From assembly GCF_000340565.2 (NCBI RefSeq), contig NZ_CP007203.1, forward strand, positions 2,508,055-2,572,054: a stretch of 64,000 bases of DNA, read 5' to 3'. Made by a program: the position numbers and the translations under genes. The stretch is from Nodularia spumigena CCY9414. GTDB taxonomy: Bacteria > Cyanobacteriota > Cyanobacteriia > Cyanobacteriales > Nostocaceae. Below the pieces are notes generated by a model, which saw only the letters and a list, made by a program, of their open reading frames with translations, had not been told where the DNA came from and did no database searches. Below are positions 18,677-27,832 of this stretch, in pieces. Every line of letters starts with the position of its first letter. The first letter of the stretch is position 1.

Positions 18677-19162
18677 TTAAAAATCATCAAGAAACTGACT
18701 TAGGCGGCTGATGACGGGATCAACCTCCTCAAGAGGGTTATCAAGATAAGTAGTATTAGCTACTTCTGCTACTGACGCTGATGGAGTTGAAGACTCAATA
18801 ACTGGCCGCTCAGTTACCATAACTGCCAAATGCGCTATTTGTTGCGTAAGTTGCAAAATATGGCCTTCTATCGACTCCAAACGATGAGATTCTTGAGCAA
18901 AAAAACGTTCCTCTAGGTCAGCCAATTGACGTTGCAACTCATCGATTTTTGTTTCAACCGCATCTGTTGCTACTATTTTTGGACTAGGTTTTACAGTTTC
19001 CGGTACACATAAAGCTTGCCATAGAGCTTCTTTACAGATGTCGCTAAAAGTTTTGTCAGGTAGTTGCTCCAAATAGTTGTCCACAACTGCTAACAAGCTC
19101 TCATCACCAACTTCTGGGTTGAATGTTACCGATTTAACTACCTTTTTTGACCATTGGAACAT
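18677..19162 (-). CDS. ParR-like partner of the actin-like protein
   Basis: A 161-residue protein whose start lies 5 bp after the stop of the ParM-like gene. Residues 1-13 (MFQWSKKVVKSV) could form a short amphipathic basic helix. Residues of about 12-52 (VTFNPEV, FSDICKEAL) resemble a ribbon-helix-helix adaptor. Residues 70-115 are coiled coil, and the tail is acidic, ending SRLSQFLDDF, a plausible filament-binding peptide as in ParR C-termini. In plasmid systems ParR links DNA to ParM filaments. I recall work in Anabaena describing a chromosomal ParMR pair (CorMR) repurposed as a membrane-linked cytoskeleton; this pair may be the same, but that is unverified. Confidence 0.65.
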   Translation of the reverse strand: MFQWSKKVVKSVTFNPEVGDESLLAVVDNYLEQLPDKTFSDICKEALWQALCVPETVKPSPKIVATDAVETKIDELQRQLADLEERFFAQESHRLESIEGHILQLTQQIAHLAVMVTERPVIESSTPSASVAEVANTTYLDNPLEEVDPVISRLSQFLDDF

Positions 19163-19167
19163 CAGTT

Positions 19168-20313
19168 TTAAGCCCTAGTAGCTCTACCCACAGACAATTG
19201 CGCCTCTCCATAAATATACTGCCCCAAGGCGTTAGCCTGACGGGAGGGTGCAGATAAATGGGCATTAATTTGAGCTTCTTTGAGTAAACGTTGAACGTCT
19301 TCCCAGAAGAATTCACCACCGCCACCAGTGATAATTACATCTGTTACCCGCTCTGGCAACCAGGCTAACACACGACTACAAATGTCTCGAGAAAACATTT
19401 CTATGAGGTTAGGGAGAAAATCGTCAAGGTTGGTGGGCTTGCTTGCACCTTTAGGACGATATAGGCGTTCACCTTTGGGTTTGTTGACAGCAGTAATCAG
19501 TGCTAAAGATTGACTATCAGCTCCGTCTATTTCGGCTGCTACCATATCATAAAACTTATTCATCCCGAAGTCTTCACTTTGAGAAGCACCACGGGCAAAA
19601 CGGAAGTTATCCACCATCAAAAGATCAATGGTTTGATGTCCGATATCGACAACTGCTACTGATATTTTCGTAAAATCGGGAACTTTACCACCTGTCTTAG
19701 GTTGAGCTTCCGACCACAGAAGACTGCCATAACCTTCTGGCATGACCCAAATTTTGGTAATATTCAGCGAAACAGATTCGCCTCGGAAGTTGAAAACATG
19801 AGGACCAGTTACCTGGCTGGTCAACTGAGCTTTTTCCTTTTCAAATTGTTCTAAAGAAAGGAAAGGAAGACCCATGATGACTGAGATTTCGTCTTTGAGT
19901 TTGAAGTAGCAGGCGCAGGACAAAACTTTGATGAGTGCATCCTCTACTTTAGATTGTCCAACTCCTAAATTCGCCCCAAAGTCTGCTGCTAGCTGACCAA
20001 CAGCATATCCATACCCTTGATACTCCAGCCATAAATCCATGAGAGGGTCAGTAGCCCTGGCTTCAAAAACACCACCCTTAACTTGTTCTATGGACATTTT
20101 CTTAACGTTGGCAGGTACGAACACTACATTGGCTGGTTCGCGGCTGATACAAGTTTTGGTAGAAGTTCTGCCTAAATCAACACTGAGAATGGTTTTGCCG
20201 CCAAGATTTGGTCTATTGGTTGCAGGATTAGCATTGATGGGGATATTAGCTGCCCTATTTAGAGGTATGGCAGCAGCATTCATCGGGGTAGCGGCGGAAG
20301 GTTGGTCTGTCAT
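19168..20313 (-). CDS. ParM/StbA-like actin-family ATPase
   Basis: A 381-residue actin-fold protein. After a disordered Ala/Pro/Asn-rich head (1-39), the phosphate-1 motif is VDLGRTSTK (45-53), phosphate-2 is VVDIGHQTIDLL (about residues 215-226) and the adenosine motif is ITGGGGEFF near residue 330. This is the ParM/StbA family, which forms ATP-driven filaments that push DNA or other cargo apart. The gene precedes a small RHH/coiled-coil partner, the usual parM-parR order. It lies among chromosomal housekeeping genes with no replication gene nearby, so a plasmid-partition role is doubtful. The head is longer than in R1 ParM. Confidence 0.85.
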   Translation of the reverse strand: MTDQPSAATPMNAAAIPLNRAANIPINANPATNRPNLGGKTILSVDLGRTSTKTCISREPANVVFVPANVKKMSIEQVKGGVFEARATDPLMDLWLEYQGYGYAVGQLAADFGANLGVGQSKVEDALIKVLSCACYFKLKDEISVIMGLPFLSLEQFEKEKAQLTSQVTGPHVFNFRGESVSLNITKIWVMPEGYGSLLWSEAQPKTGGKVPDFTKISVAVVDIGHQTIDLLMVDNFRFARGASQSEDFGMNKFYDMVAAEIDGADSQSLALITAVNKPKGERLYRPKGASKPTNLDDFLPNLIEMFSRDICSRVLAWLPERVTDVIITGGGGEFFWEDVQRLLKEAQINAHLSAPSRQANALGQYIYGEAQLSVGRATRA

Positions 20314-20992
20314 AAAATCTCCTAATTCTTACTTAACTTTAAAAATTTATCATGCTCATCTTACAAATTTTGGAGACAACCAAAATTCTAGGCTCCGTTA
20401 AGTGTAGCTAGAAATACGCCAAATGTTTAGTTTAGGCGATAACTTAGGTGGGCTTCTTTAGGAGACGCGTTCCCGTTCGCTAACGCGAATTCAGCATGAT
20501 TATTTGGCATATTTACGGCGAATTTTAACTAGATGTAACCCCAGTTTCCACTAAAAGTAGATATTTCAGCTTCTAGTGCTTTTGTGTTGCCATTTGAGTA
20601 ACCAACCAAAAAGTGCTAAAAGCCAACTCCCCAGCATGATTGTATATCTAAGGGCAAGGTACTTGTCCACAAGTTCGTACTGATTAGCAAGAAGCATCCA
20701 GAATATATGAGTAAATATATTTATAATTTTCTCAGGTTAATTGTATAAACTCTATTAAGTGCTAATATATAAAAGAGCATTTACGCCGATTAAAATCTTT
20801 CCGAAGTGCTTTGATTACTTGACAAAAATTTCAGGTTTAAGATGATAGGTAACTTTAAACGCTTTCTGTATTCTAGTTTTTGATGTAATTTTTTCAGATG
20901 TTACCAAAAAATTCCCAATTCAAAACTCAGGAGTAGGGGCAAACAGACAAAGGGAGAACTTTATTTCCAATGCCTAATGCCCCATTCCTGTT
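20314..20992. other. Intergenic region upstream of the ParM-like gene
   Basis: About 680 bp. A dispersed GC-rich element with GGAGACGCGTTCCCG and TTCGCTAACGCG lies at about 20460-20490. The remainder is AT-rich and holds no gene I can support. I looked for iterated parC-like repeats here and saw none. Confidence 0.5.
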
Positions 20993-22126
20993 TTAAACTG
21001 TTGAGGTTAATGACTGCACTCTCGATTCAGATTGCCAGTCTAATGGATTCAAAACCCGATCTTCTAAAGCCATTTTCTCAATTAAACTTGCCAATCTCAG
21101 AGCTTTGAGGGCTTGTTCACCACCTACCGAAGGTTGATTACCACCGTGTACGCAATTGACAAAATGCTCCAATTCTGCACTCAGGGGTTGGACGTTAGTG
21201 GTGTAAACTTTCTCAATCAAGCCATCCTGTCTATACAGCACTTGTCGATGGTCATTGAGAGTGTTGTGATTGGTTTGTCGGTGAATTAAAATTTCATTTT
21301 TGAGAAAATCTGCTTCTGTAAATGAGTTTTTGCAATGAGCCACAATGCGGCGGATTTTCCGGTGCGTGACTTTGCTAGCAGTTAAAGTAGCAACAATACC
21401 ATTGGCAAAGCCCAAGGTAGCTGTCACGTAATCTAAATACCCAGAATCCAAAGAACGAGTACCGCTAGCCGTTAACTTCACCACTGGAGAAGCCGCTAGT
21501 TCTAATAACAGGTCAATGTCGTGGATCATTAAATCCAGCACTACGGAAACATCATTGGCCCTGTCTGAGTAAGGACTCATGCGATGAGCTTCTAGAGCCA
21601 GCAAATTTTCGGTTTTCAGAACTTTACTCAGTTCTTTAAATGCTGGATTGAAACGTTCAATATGACCCACTTGCAAAATGCACTGAGAATCAGCCGCAGC
21701 ATTTACTAGGGATTCTGCTTCAGAAATGCTGGCAGCAATGGGCTTTTCAATCAAAACATGAATTCCGGCCAATAGACAGTTGATGCCTACTGCGTAATGC
21801 ATTCGGGTGGGAACTGCAATACAAACTGCTTCCACATGGGGTAGCAGGTCACAGTAATCTTCAAAAAAATGTCCCTTATATTTACTAGCTGTTTCTAAGC
21901 CTCGTTCAACATTAATATCTGACACACCCACCAGTTCAACATCTTTCATGGAACTCAGTATGCGAGCGTGATGTTGTCCCATGTTACCCACCCCAATTAC
22001 GCCTATGCGAATCGGTTTTGGTTGATTTCGCTGTGTATATGAATTTGGTTCTGCCACTGAAATGCTATTTTGCACTATTATTCTCTCCTCCACCACCAAA
22101 TTTAGAGACGCTACGGCCGTTGGCAT
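20993..22126 (-). CDS. Gfo/Idh/MocA-family oxidoreductase
   Basis: A 377-residue NAD(P)-dependent oxidoreductase. The Rossmann motif GVIGVGNMG lies at about residues 42-50, the catalytic EKP at about 126-128, and the C-terminal substrate domain includes MIHDIDLLLELA. Relatives act on sugars, inositols and UDP-sugars. The first 35 residues are extra compared with many family members, so the real start may be later. No sugar-pathway neighbour suggests the substrate; it is monocistronic. Confidence 0.85.
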   Translation of the reverse strand: MPTAVASLNLVVEERIIVQNSISVAEPNSYTQRNQPKPIRIGVIGVGNMGQHHARILSSMKDVELVGVSDINVERGLETASKYKGHFFEDYCDLLPHVEAVCIAVPTRMHYAVGINCLLAGIHVLIEKPIAASISEAESLVNAAADSQCILQVGHIERFNPAFKELSKVLKTENLLALEAHRMSPYSDRANDVSVVLDLMIHDIDLLLELAASPVVKLTASGTRSLDSGYLDYVTATLGFANGIVATLTASKVTHRKIRRIVAHCKNSFTEADFLKNEILIHRQTNHNTLNDHRQVLYRQDGLIEKVYTTNVQPLSAELEHFVNCVHGGNQPSVGGEQALKALRLASLIEKMALEDRVLNPLDWQSESRVQSLTSTV

Positions 22127-22693
22127 TTATACTTGAAAGCCAGTTATGCTCTGTCGAAAACCATCCAGATGGTAACATAGAGGCTACATTTATGAAGAAT
22201 TTCAAAGTTTGTATTCAGTTCCCGAAATTTGGCTTTTTTTGGATATTCAATTGTAAATTGATCAATTTTTTGTTCTTTACATAAAATATGATATGCCTTT
22301 TTATTGACTTTATAAACCCATAAAGACGTAAGTAATAACTCATAAAAACCGTTGGGCAATTAATCATCGGGATCAATATTTAACTTGGCATCATTCAAAA
22401 ATAATATGGTTTTGTTATCAAAAATACAGAAATTTGAAAAAACTGCCCTGTCATGGTTTTATGGGATGTTTGACGCTATGGCTAGGGCTGAAACACTCAA
22501 ACAATTTTTGCATAATTATCTGTAACTTTTACATATTAATTTTCCAGGGGCTGGTATGGACAATTTTTTTTGGCTATGGTAAGCACAGTAAAAACCGCCA
22601 TAACCAAAATGGGTTTAGGAGGACTGTAGCATTGTTTTTGGCATTTTGTGGAAGTGTAATTTGGCGATGGGAAATTTAAAAGTTGAAACTGAG
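22127..22693. other. Intergenic region upstream of queC
   Basis: AT-rich spacer with promoters for the divergent Gfo/Idh and queC genes. A 71-codon minus-strand frame (22144-22359) has no family resemblance and I do not call it. I see no preQ1 riboswitch motif ahead of queC. Confidence 0.45.
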
Positions 22694-23371
22694 ATGAAAG
22701 CTGTAATTCTATTGTCTGGAGGATTAGACTCTTCGACAGTTTTGTATCAAGCCAAAGCTGATGGTTATGAATGTCATCCAATTTCTTTTGATTACCAGCA
22801 GCGACATCGGCGAGAGTTGCACTCAGCTTTCTTGGTGGCTCAAACACTGGGGGTAGTTAAACATCAGGTTGTCAATTTTGATTTAAGACTATGGGGCGGT
22901 TCGGCACTGACAGATGAAACGATTAATTTACCCCAAGAGCGATCGCTTGATGAGATGTCGCAAAATATTCCAGTCACCTACGTACCTGCACGTAATACGA
23001 TCTTTTTAAGCTTTGCCCTGGGTTATGCTGAAGCGATCGCAGCCCAACGGGTCTACATTGGTGTTAACGCTCTAGATTACTCTGGATATCCTGATTGCCG
23101 TCCCGACTACATCCAGGCGATGCAGAAAGTTTTTCAGCTTGGAACCAAACAAGGACGGGAGGGCAACCCCATCAAAATTGTTGCACCCCTAATTGATTTG
23201 AAAAAAACCGAAATCATCCAACTTGGCAACCAATTGGGAGTTCCTTGGGAGCTTACTTGGTCTTGCTATGCAGGTAGCGATGTTGCTTGCGGTGTCTGTG
23301 ATTCTTGTCGTTTAAGGCTAGCAGCTTTTGCCGAATTGGGGTTAAAAGACCCATTGCCATATAGTCCGTAG
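22694..23371 (+). CDS. queC: 7-cyano-7-deazaguanine synthase
   Basis: A 225-residue enzyme converting 7-carboxy-7-deazaguanine to preQ0 with ATP and ammonia, in queuosine biosynthesis. The PP-loop SGGLDSST starts near residue 8, and the zinc site is C-x8-C-x2-C-x2-C in CYAGSDVACGVCDSC. ATG at 22694 gives the usual N-terminus (MKAVILLSGG); frames extending upstream add unrelated residues. Other que genes are not in the window. A 38-bp minisatellite starts 8 bp after its stop. Confidence 0.95.
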   Translation: MKAVILLSGGLDSSTVLYQAKADGYECHPISFDYQQRHRRELHSAFLVAQTLGVVKHQVVNFDLRLWGGSALTDETINLPQERSLDEMSQNIPVTYVPARNTIFLSFALGYAEAIAAQRVYIGVNALDYSGYPDCRPDYIQAMQKVFQLGTKQGREGNPIKIVAPLIDLKKTEIIQLGNQLGVPWELTWSCYAGSDVACGVCDSCRLRLAAFAELGLKDPLPYSP

Positions 23372-23378
23372 AGAGTGG

Positions 23379-23810
23379 CGGGGGAGAAGAGGCAGGGGTG
23401 CAGGGTGCAGGGTGCAGGGGGGAGAAGAGGCAGGGGTGCAGGGTGCAGGGTGCAGGGGGGAGAAGAGGCAGGGGTGCAGGGTGCAGGGTGCAGGGGGGAG
23501 AAGAGGCAGGGGTGCAGGGTGCAGGGTGCAGGGGGGAGAAGAGGCAGGGGTGCAGGGTGCAGGGTGCAGGGGGGAGAAGAGGCAGGGGTGCAGGGTGCAG
23601 GGTGCAGGGGGGAGAAGAGGCAGGGGTGCAGGGTGCAGGGTGCAGGGGGGAGAAGAGGCAGGGGTGCAGGGTGCAGGGTGCAGGGGGGAGAAGAGGCAGG
23701 GGTGCAGGGTGCAGGGTGCAGGGGGGAGAAGAGGCAGGGGTGCAGGGTGCAGGGTGCAGGGGGGAGAAGAGGCAGGGGTGCAGGGTGCAGGGTGCAGGGG
23801 GGAGAAGACG
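23379..23810. repeat. 38-bp minisatellite, about 11 copies
   Basis: A perfect or near-perfect tandem repeat with period 38: AGAAGAG starts at 23385, 23423, 23461, 23499 and onward to 23765, with a partial twelfth unit at 23803. Each unit is GGGGGG, AGAAGAGGCAGGGG, then three GTGCAGG-type heptamers, so it is a higher-order array built from STRR heptamers. Because 38 is not a multiple of three, open frames cross it in several phases; none is a gene. Confidence 0.95.
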
Positions 23811-23819
23811 GTGGTAACT

Positions 23820-23922
23820 TCCCAATGACCAATGACCAATGACCAATGACCAATGACCAATGACTAATGACCAATGACCAATGACCAATGACCAATGACC
23901 AATGACCAATGACCAATGACCA
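23820..23922. repeat. STRR2 heptamer array (TTGGTCA/TGACCAA)
   Basis: About 14 tandem copies of CCAATGA, with one CTAATGA variant near the middle. The array ends directly against the stop codon of the minus-strand CorC/HlyC-type gene (stop complement at 23923-23925). It abuts the 38-bp minisatellite on the other side. Confidence 0.95.
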
Positions 23923-25296
23923 TTATTTTGCTTCTAAGCGTCGCACTTGAATTTGATGCAGGCGTGGTCCGACGGCTGACACTACGGTAAATTCCAGATT
24001 TTCATAGTAGAAGGTTTCGTCTTTGACGGGAATTTTCTGTAATTGATACAGCACAAAACCACCCAAGGTTTGGTAATCCTTTGTTAGGGGTAAGTTGAGA
24101 TGTAAAACTTCGTTGAGGTCTTCGAGGTTGATTTGGGCTTGCACTAAAAATGTGTTGTTGTCTAACATTTCCACCAGCAAGTCGTCGATGTTGTCCGGTT
24201 CGCCTGCGTTACCAATAATTTCGGCTATGACATCTTGGATTGTCACCAATCCCACAGTACCGCCAAATTCATTGACAACTATCACCATAGCGGGCTTTTC
24301 TTGCTGCATCATAGGTAATAGTTCACTCAAAGGCGTTTGTTCTGGTACAAACCGGGCGTGACGCATCCAAGGTTGGATATTTGCTTCTGGAGTCAGTTTC
24401 CCCATTGCCAAGGGTTGTGCCAAATCTTTAAAATAAACTATACCGCGAATGTCATCTAAAGACTCTCCAATAATGGGATAGCGCGAGTGTCCAGTAGAGA
24501 TCATTTCCTGAAGTAAGGTCTGGAAAGTGGCATCTTTTGATAAGGCGACAATGCTAGTTCGGGGAGTCATGACTTCTTCGGCTATGACATCGCCAAACTC
24601 AAAGACATTATTCAGCAATTTTCTCTCTGAAAGCTGTAAACCAGTTGATTCTCGTTCTGTGGAGATGATGAGCTGTAATTCCTCTGGAGTCACAGGCGAT
24701 CGCCAACTTTGTCCCGTGTATTCAATGCCAAAAAGCCGCAACAAAAATCGGGTTGATTGGTTGAGAATCCAGATAAAGGGGTTAAAAAAGCGGACAATTG
24801 CTTTAACTGAAGGCCCCAAAAATCTCGCCAAATCCTCCGAATACAACATAGCTACTGATTTAGGACATAGTTCACCTAAAACAATTTGCAGATAAGCTAT
24901 CAAAAAAAAGGCGATGGGAATTGATAGGGAATGAGCGAGAAAATTACTCATCTCTAAGGGTAAAGGCCAGGTTTTTAGCCATGACTTCACCAGGACGACA
25001 ATGGAACTTTCGCCAATCCATCCCAACGCCAAACTAGAAAGGGTAATACCTAACTGAGTTGTAGATAATAATCTTTCAATACTACGTTGTAGTCCTTCAA
25101 CAGCGATCGCCGGAATATCTCCAGCCTTAACCAGTTGATGAATACGCGATCGCCTGACTGTCACCATTGAAAACTCTGCCGTCACAAAAAAAGCATTGAT
25201 AGCAATCAGCAATAGCACTGATAACAATCTCAGCCCCACATCCGTCCAAACTAAGCTAGAAAAACCAATCACAGCCAAAGCTCGTGTAAAAATCAC
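23923..25296 (-). CDS. CNNM/CBS-domain transporter-associated protein (CorC/HlyC type)
   Basis: A 457-residue membrane protein. Residues of about 1-200 are the DUF21/CNNM transmembrane domain with four hydrophobic segments, residues of about 215-345 a CBS pair (VMTPRTSIVAL, HSRYPIIGES) that senses adenine nucleotides, and residues of about 365-455 the CorC_HlyC domain (DNTFLVQAQINLEDLN). Relatives act in magnesium or cobalt efflux; the hemolysin name is historical. Length and domain order are typical. The stop codon touches a heptamer array. Confidence 0.9.
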   Translation of the reverse strand: MIFTRALAVIGFSSLVWTDVGLRLLSVLLLIAINAFFVTAEFSMVTVRRSRIHQLVKAGDIPAIAVEGLQRSIERLLSTTQLGITLSSLALGWIGESSIVVLVKSWLKTWPLPLEMSNFLAHSLSIPIAFFLIAYLQIVLGELCPKSVAMLYSEDLARFLGPSVKAIVRFFNPFIWILNQSTRFLLRLFGIEYTGQSWRSPVTPEELQLIISTERESTGLQLSERKLLNNVFEFGDVIAEEVMTPRTSIVALSKDATFQTLLQEMISTGHSRYPIIGESLDDIRGIVYFKDLAQPLAMGKLTPEANIQPWMRHARFVPEQTPLSELLPMMQQEKPAMVIVVNEFGGTVGLVTIQDVIAEIIGNAGEPDNIDDLLVEMLDNNTFLVQAQINLEDLNEVLHLNLPLTKDYQTLGGFVLYQLQKIPVKDETFYYENLEFTVVSAVGPRLHQIQVRRLEAK

Positions 25297-25370
25297 GCCC
25301 CCATTTTGGAATTAGGTATTGAGTATTGGACAATCATCTTCACCAATCCCCAGTCCCCAATCCCCATCAT

Positions 25371-26081
25371 CTACCTTTCTACAGGAACATTTAACACCTC
25401 TAGCTTTAATCTTTGAGCCGGATAATCTGTCAGAGACAGGGATATCTTATTCACATCATCGAGCAAAGCCGTAGGAATAATTACCGTACCGGAAACAATT
25501 GGGCTATCAGGAGTTAATTCTGTTGGTAAACCCTCTGTGCTAGCACTCAGGGTTCGTCCTTTGTCGTCGCTAACATCCAAAAAACTATACAAAAAGCGCA
25601 CAGAATCAGTACCTTTATTCTGCATATTCACTCTCATGAGTAAATCACCCCCAGAGTAGCGAACAGATTGCACAGCAAAAGTTACACCCTCACTCTCGGC
25701 GGTAACTGGAAAACCTGGTTGGAGTTTTTCTGCAACCACTGCTGGGGGTTTTTCCTGGGGCTTCTGCTTACTGCTTCTGGTTTCCTCGTCATATTCGTCT
25801 AATTTTTCTGATTTAGCCGCCTTGGTCTTACCCTCAATTCGAGCCTTGACAATTTTGAGGATTTCATCTTCTTTCAAGAGTGCGACCCCTAACTGTTGAG
25901 AGTTATTGGTCTTACTGCTACGAAATTTAGTCGTGGGGCGGCCATCTGGTGTTGATACACCTTTGAGCGCTGAACTCCCCATCTCGAAACCGAAAAACGC
26001 ACTCACAGAACCTGCACCCAGCATCAGGATTAACAATATTAAAGTTAAAAGTACAGTGGAATTTATTTTCATTGCTGACAA
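25371..26081 (-). CDS. Anchored protein with C-terminal beta domain
   Basis: A 236-residue protein. One hydrophobic segment (about residues 9-32) works as a signal anchor or signal peptide, followed by a Lys/Glu-rich linker (60-120) and a beta-rich C-terminal domain (about 125-236) with VTFAVQSVRYSGGDLLMRVNM. This pattern resembles the DUF4352/Ig-like fold of exported proteins. The start may instead be the ATG three codons in (26072). Function unknown. Confidence 0.6.
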   Translation of the reverse strand: MSAMKINSTVLLTLILLILMLGAGSVSAFFGFEMGSSALKGVSTPDGRPTTKFRSSKTNNSQQLGVALLKEDEILKIVKARIEGKTKAAKSEKLDEYDEETRSSKQKPQEKPPAVVAEKLQPGFPVTAESEGVTFAVQSVRYSGGDLLMRVNMQNKGTDSVRFLYSFLDVSDDKGRTLSASTEGLPTELTPDSPIVSGTVIIPTALLDDVNKISLSLTDYPAQRLKLEVLNVPVER

Positions 26082-26274
26082 GCTATTACGAAAAATGCTG
26101 CCCTATTCTAAGCGTATTAAAGATTAAAAGTATTGAAGCTATGTTCCGAAATCCTTAAAGGAACTTAATCAATAATAGTCTGCACTATTTCTGATAATAT
26201 ATGTAATATGAATATCTGATAAATTCTTATCGAGTTCACACAAAGCGTACAATTATGCTACAATAGAAATCGAC

Positions 26275-26347
26275 CAGGGTTGGCCGAGCGGTTGAGGCAG
26301 CAAACTCATAATTTGCCCAAGGCAGGTTCAACTCCTGCACCCTGGAT
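26275..26347 (+). tRNA. tRNA with CAU anticodon, probably tRNA-Ile2
   Basis: A full cloverleaf can be drawn: acceptor CCAGGGT (26275-26281) with ACCCTGG (26340-26346), D arm GCC/GGC, anticodon stem GCAAA/TTTGC with loop CTCATAA, and T stem GCAGG/CCTGC with loop TTCAACT. The CAU anticodon suggests Met, but the D arm (TGGCCGAGCGGTTGAGGC) and the AACTCATAATT loop resemble chloroplast trnI-CAU, so I favour lysidine-modified tRNA-Ile2. The acceptor does not look like an initiator. No CCA is encoded. A TACAAT -10-like box lies upstream at about 26260. Confidence 0.9.
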
Positions 26348-26362
26348 TTTATGATTCTGATT

Positions 26363-26386
26363 AGAGACGCTTAATTACGTCTCTAC
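26363..26386. terminator. Hairpin downstream of the tRNA
   Basis: TAGAGACG (26363-26370) pairs with CGTCTCTA (26379-26386) across an 8-base loop, 15 bp after the tRNA. There is no T-run. GAGACG palindromes are also common dispersed repeats in Nostoc, so termination is only likely. Confidence 0.45.
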
Positions 26387-26500
26387 AAGTAATCTTGGAG
26401 GTAGGAACTAACAAATAAAAAAATACCCCTAAATTGCTTGTGGAACGGGCAAAGATGCCCGCTAATCACCAAGTGTGGCAGTATTTCAGCACTTTTACCG

Positions 26501-26929
26501 TTATTTCATCGATTCAAATCGGAACTCAGTGCCAACTCTCAGCTTTTCCGCATTCAAGCGAGGAGACATCAGCAAAGATGTGTCATAAGGATTGGGTAAA
26601 TCTGGAGTCCGCAGATAGGGGTCATTGCTTACCTGCTGTTTCATGACATCACGGTAGAGAGTGTTAAGTAACTCAGCATCGCGGGCAATTTCGTTTTCTG
26701 GGAAAGAATTACGGAAAACCGAACCAGAACCCATAAGTGATTCTAGCTGACGCTTGGGGGTGCTATTCTCGTAGAAGTTGCGATCGTTTTGAAAAAAAGC
26801 TCGCTCAAATGTATCATTTGTAGTTTCATAATTGGGTGTTTCTGTCTCAGCAACTACAACAGCAGGAAAAGCCACACCAGAAACTAGCAACGCCAATAAA
26901 CCACCAAAGGTTTTAAAATTAATACCCAT
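26501..26929 (-). CDS. Exported protein of unknown function
   Basis: A 142-residue protein with a signal peptide (residues 1 to about 27, hydrophobic GGLLALLVSGVAFPAVVVA, cleavage after AVVVAE or nearby). The mature part is polar and rich in Asn, Asp, Arg and Pro, with no Cys and no known motif. It lies convergent to the tRNA and divergent from pyrE. It looks like a conserved cyanobacterial periplasmic protein; function unknown. Confidence 0.65.
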   Translation of the reverse strand: MGINFKTFGGLLALLVSGVAFPAVVVAETETPNYETTNDTFERAFFQNDRNFYENSTPKRQLESLMGSGSVFRNSFPENEIARDAELLNTLYRDVMKQQVSNDPYLRTPDLPNPYDTSLLMSPRLNAEKLRVGTEFRFESMK

Positions 26930-27029
26930 ATTCTGTACTCCTCAACTTTTGGGCGATCGTAACTTATGCTTAATTTCAGAACTCTGATTAGTTCAACCTT
27001 TGGTGTAACATAATTTTGCCTGTTTTGTA

Positions 27030-27647
27030 ATGACGTATACTACTGAAACCTTTACCCAATCAGATAGTGCAGCTACTACTGACCTGACAACCCTGCACGA
27101 CAAACTACTAAATTTATTTTGCCAACTCGCTTATCAAGAGGGTGATTTTGTCCTTTCTTCAGGACAAAGCAGTTCTTACTACATTAATGGTAAGCAGGTA
27201 ACTCTTCATCCCCAAGGGGCTTTAGCCATTGGTCGTATTCTTTTATCCCTGTTACCTACAGAGACTCAAGCTGTAGCCGGTTTAACATTGGGTGCTGATC
27301 CCATTGTGTCAGCCGTGAGTGTGGTTTCTGCTTATGAAAATCGCCCCATACCAGCGCTGATTATTCGGAAAGAAGCCAAAGGTCATGGGACAAGGGCTTA
27401 TATTGAGGGGCCAAATTTGCCAGAAGGTGCAAAAGTCATCGTTTTGGAAGATGTGGTGACAACGGGGAAATCAGCGATGACAGCCGTTGAGCGTCTTCGG
27501 GAAGCTGGTTATACGGTTGATACCGTAATTACACTTGTAGACCGACTACAAGGTGGCGCAGAGTTTTATCAGTCAGTGGGGTTGAACTTTAAGACGGTAT
27601 TCACAATTGCTGACCTTCAAAAACGGTATCAACAATTAGCTAATTAG
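27030..27647 (+). CDS. pyrE: Orotate phosphoribosyltransferase
   Basis: A 205-residue enzyme joining orotate to PRPP to make OMP in pyrimidine synthesis. The PRPP-binding motif VIVLEDVVTTGKSA is in the C-terminal half, and IIRKEAKGHGT is the flexible catalytic loop with the conserved Lys residues. The N-terminal 20 residues are extra and polar. Length fits the bacterial family. No other pyr gene is adjacent. Confidence 0.95.
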   Translation: MTYTTETFTQSDSAATTDLTTLHDKLLNLFCQLAYQEGDFVLSSGQSSSYYINGKQVTLHPQGALAIGRILLSLLPTETQAVAGLTLGADPIVSAVSVVSAYENRPIPALIIRKEAKGHGTRAYIEGPNLPEGAKVIVLEDVVTTGKSAMTAVERLREAGYTVDTVITLVDRLQGGAEFYQSVGLNFKTVFTIADLQKRYQQLAN

Positions 27648-27832
27648 TCAGGGGATGAGAGTCGCAGCGCGACTCTCATAACACAATTTTGAATATTTTT
27701 ATCTAATACTTGTAGAAGCATCTAAGTAAAATTCTGGTGATTTAGCTCGTAGTAACGGCTTAAGCCCTTAATTCAGGACTAAAGTCCTGACTACAAACCT
27801 TTAATTATTTACGCCGACTTACTTACAACACC

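Noticed and set aside
20314..20992. parC-like centromere upstream of the ParM-like gene
   Set aside because: No iterated direct repeats of the expected 10-12 bp type could be seen.
22144..22359. 71-codon minus-strand frame
   Set aside because: No homology pattern and poor codon character; intergenic between Gfo/Idh and queC.
22560..22693. preQ1 riboswitch ahead of queC
   Set aside because: No recognisable aptamer core (C-rich loop and A-rich tail) could be laid out in the leader.
23379..23810. CRISPR array
   Set aside because: The units are contiguous 38-bp copies with no unique spacers and no cas genes nearby; it is a minisatellite.
23253..23916. Several 140-220-codon open frames on both strands
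   Set aside because: They are translations of the 38-bp minisatellite and heptamer arrays in different phases (Pro/His/Ala or Arg/Gly/Gln repeats), not genes.
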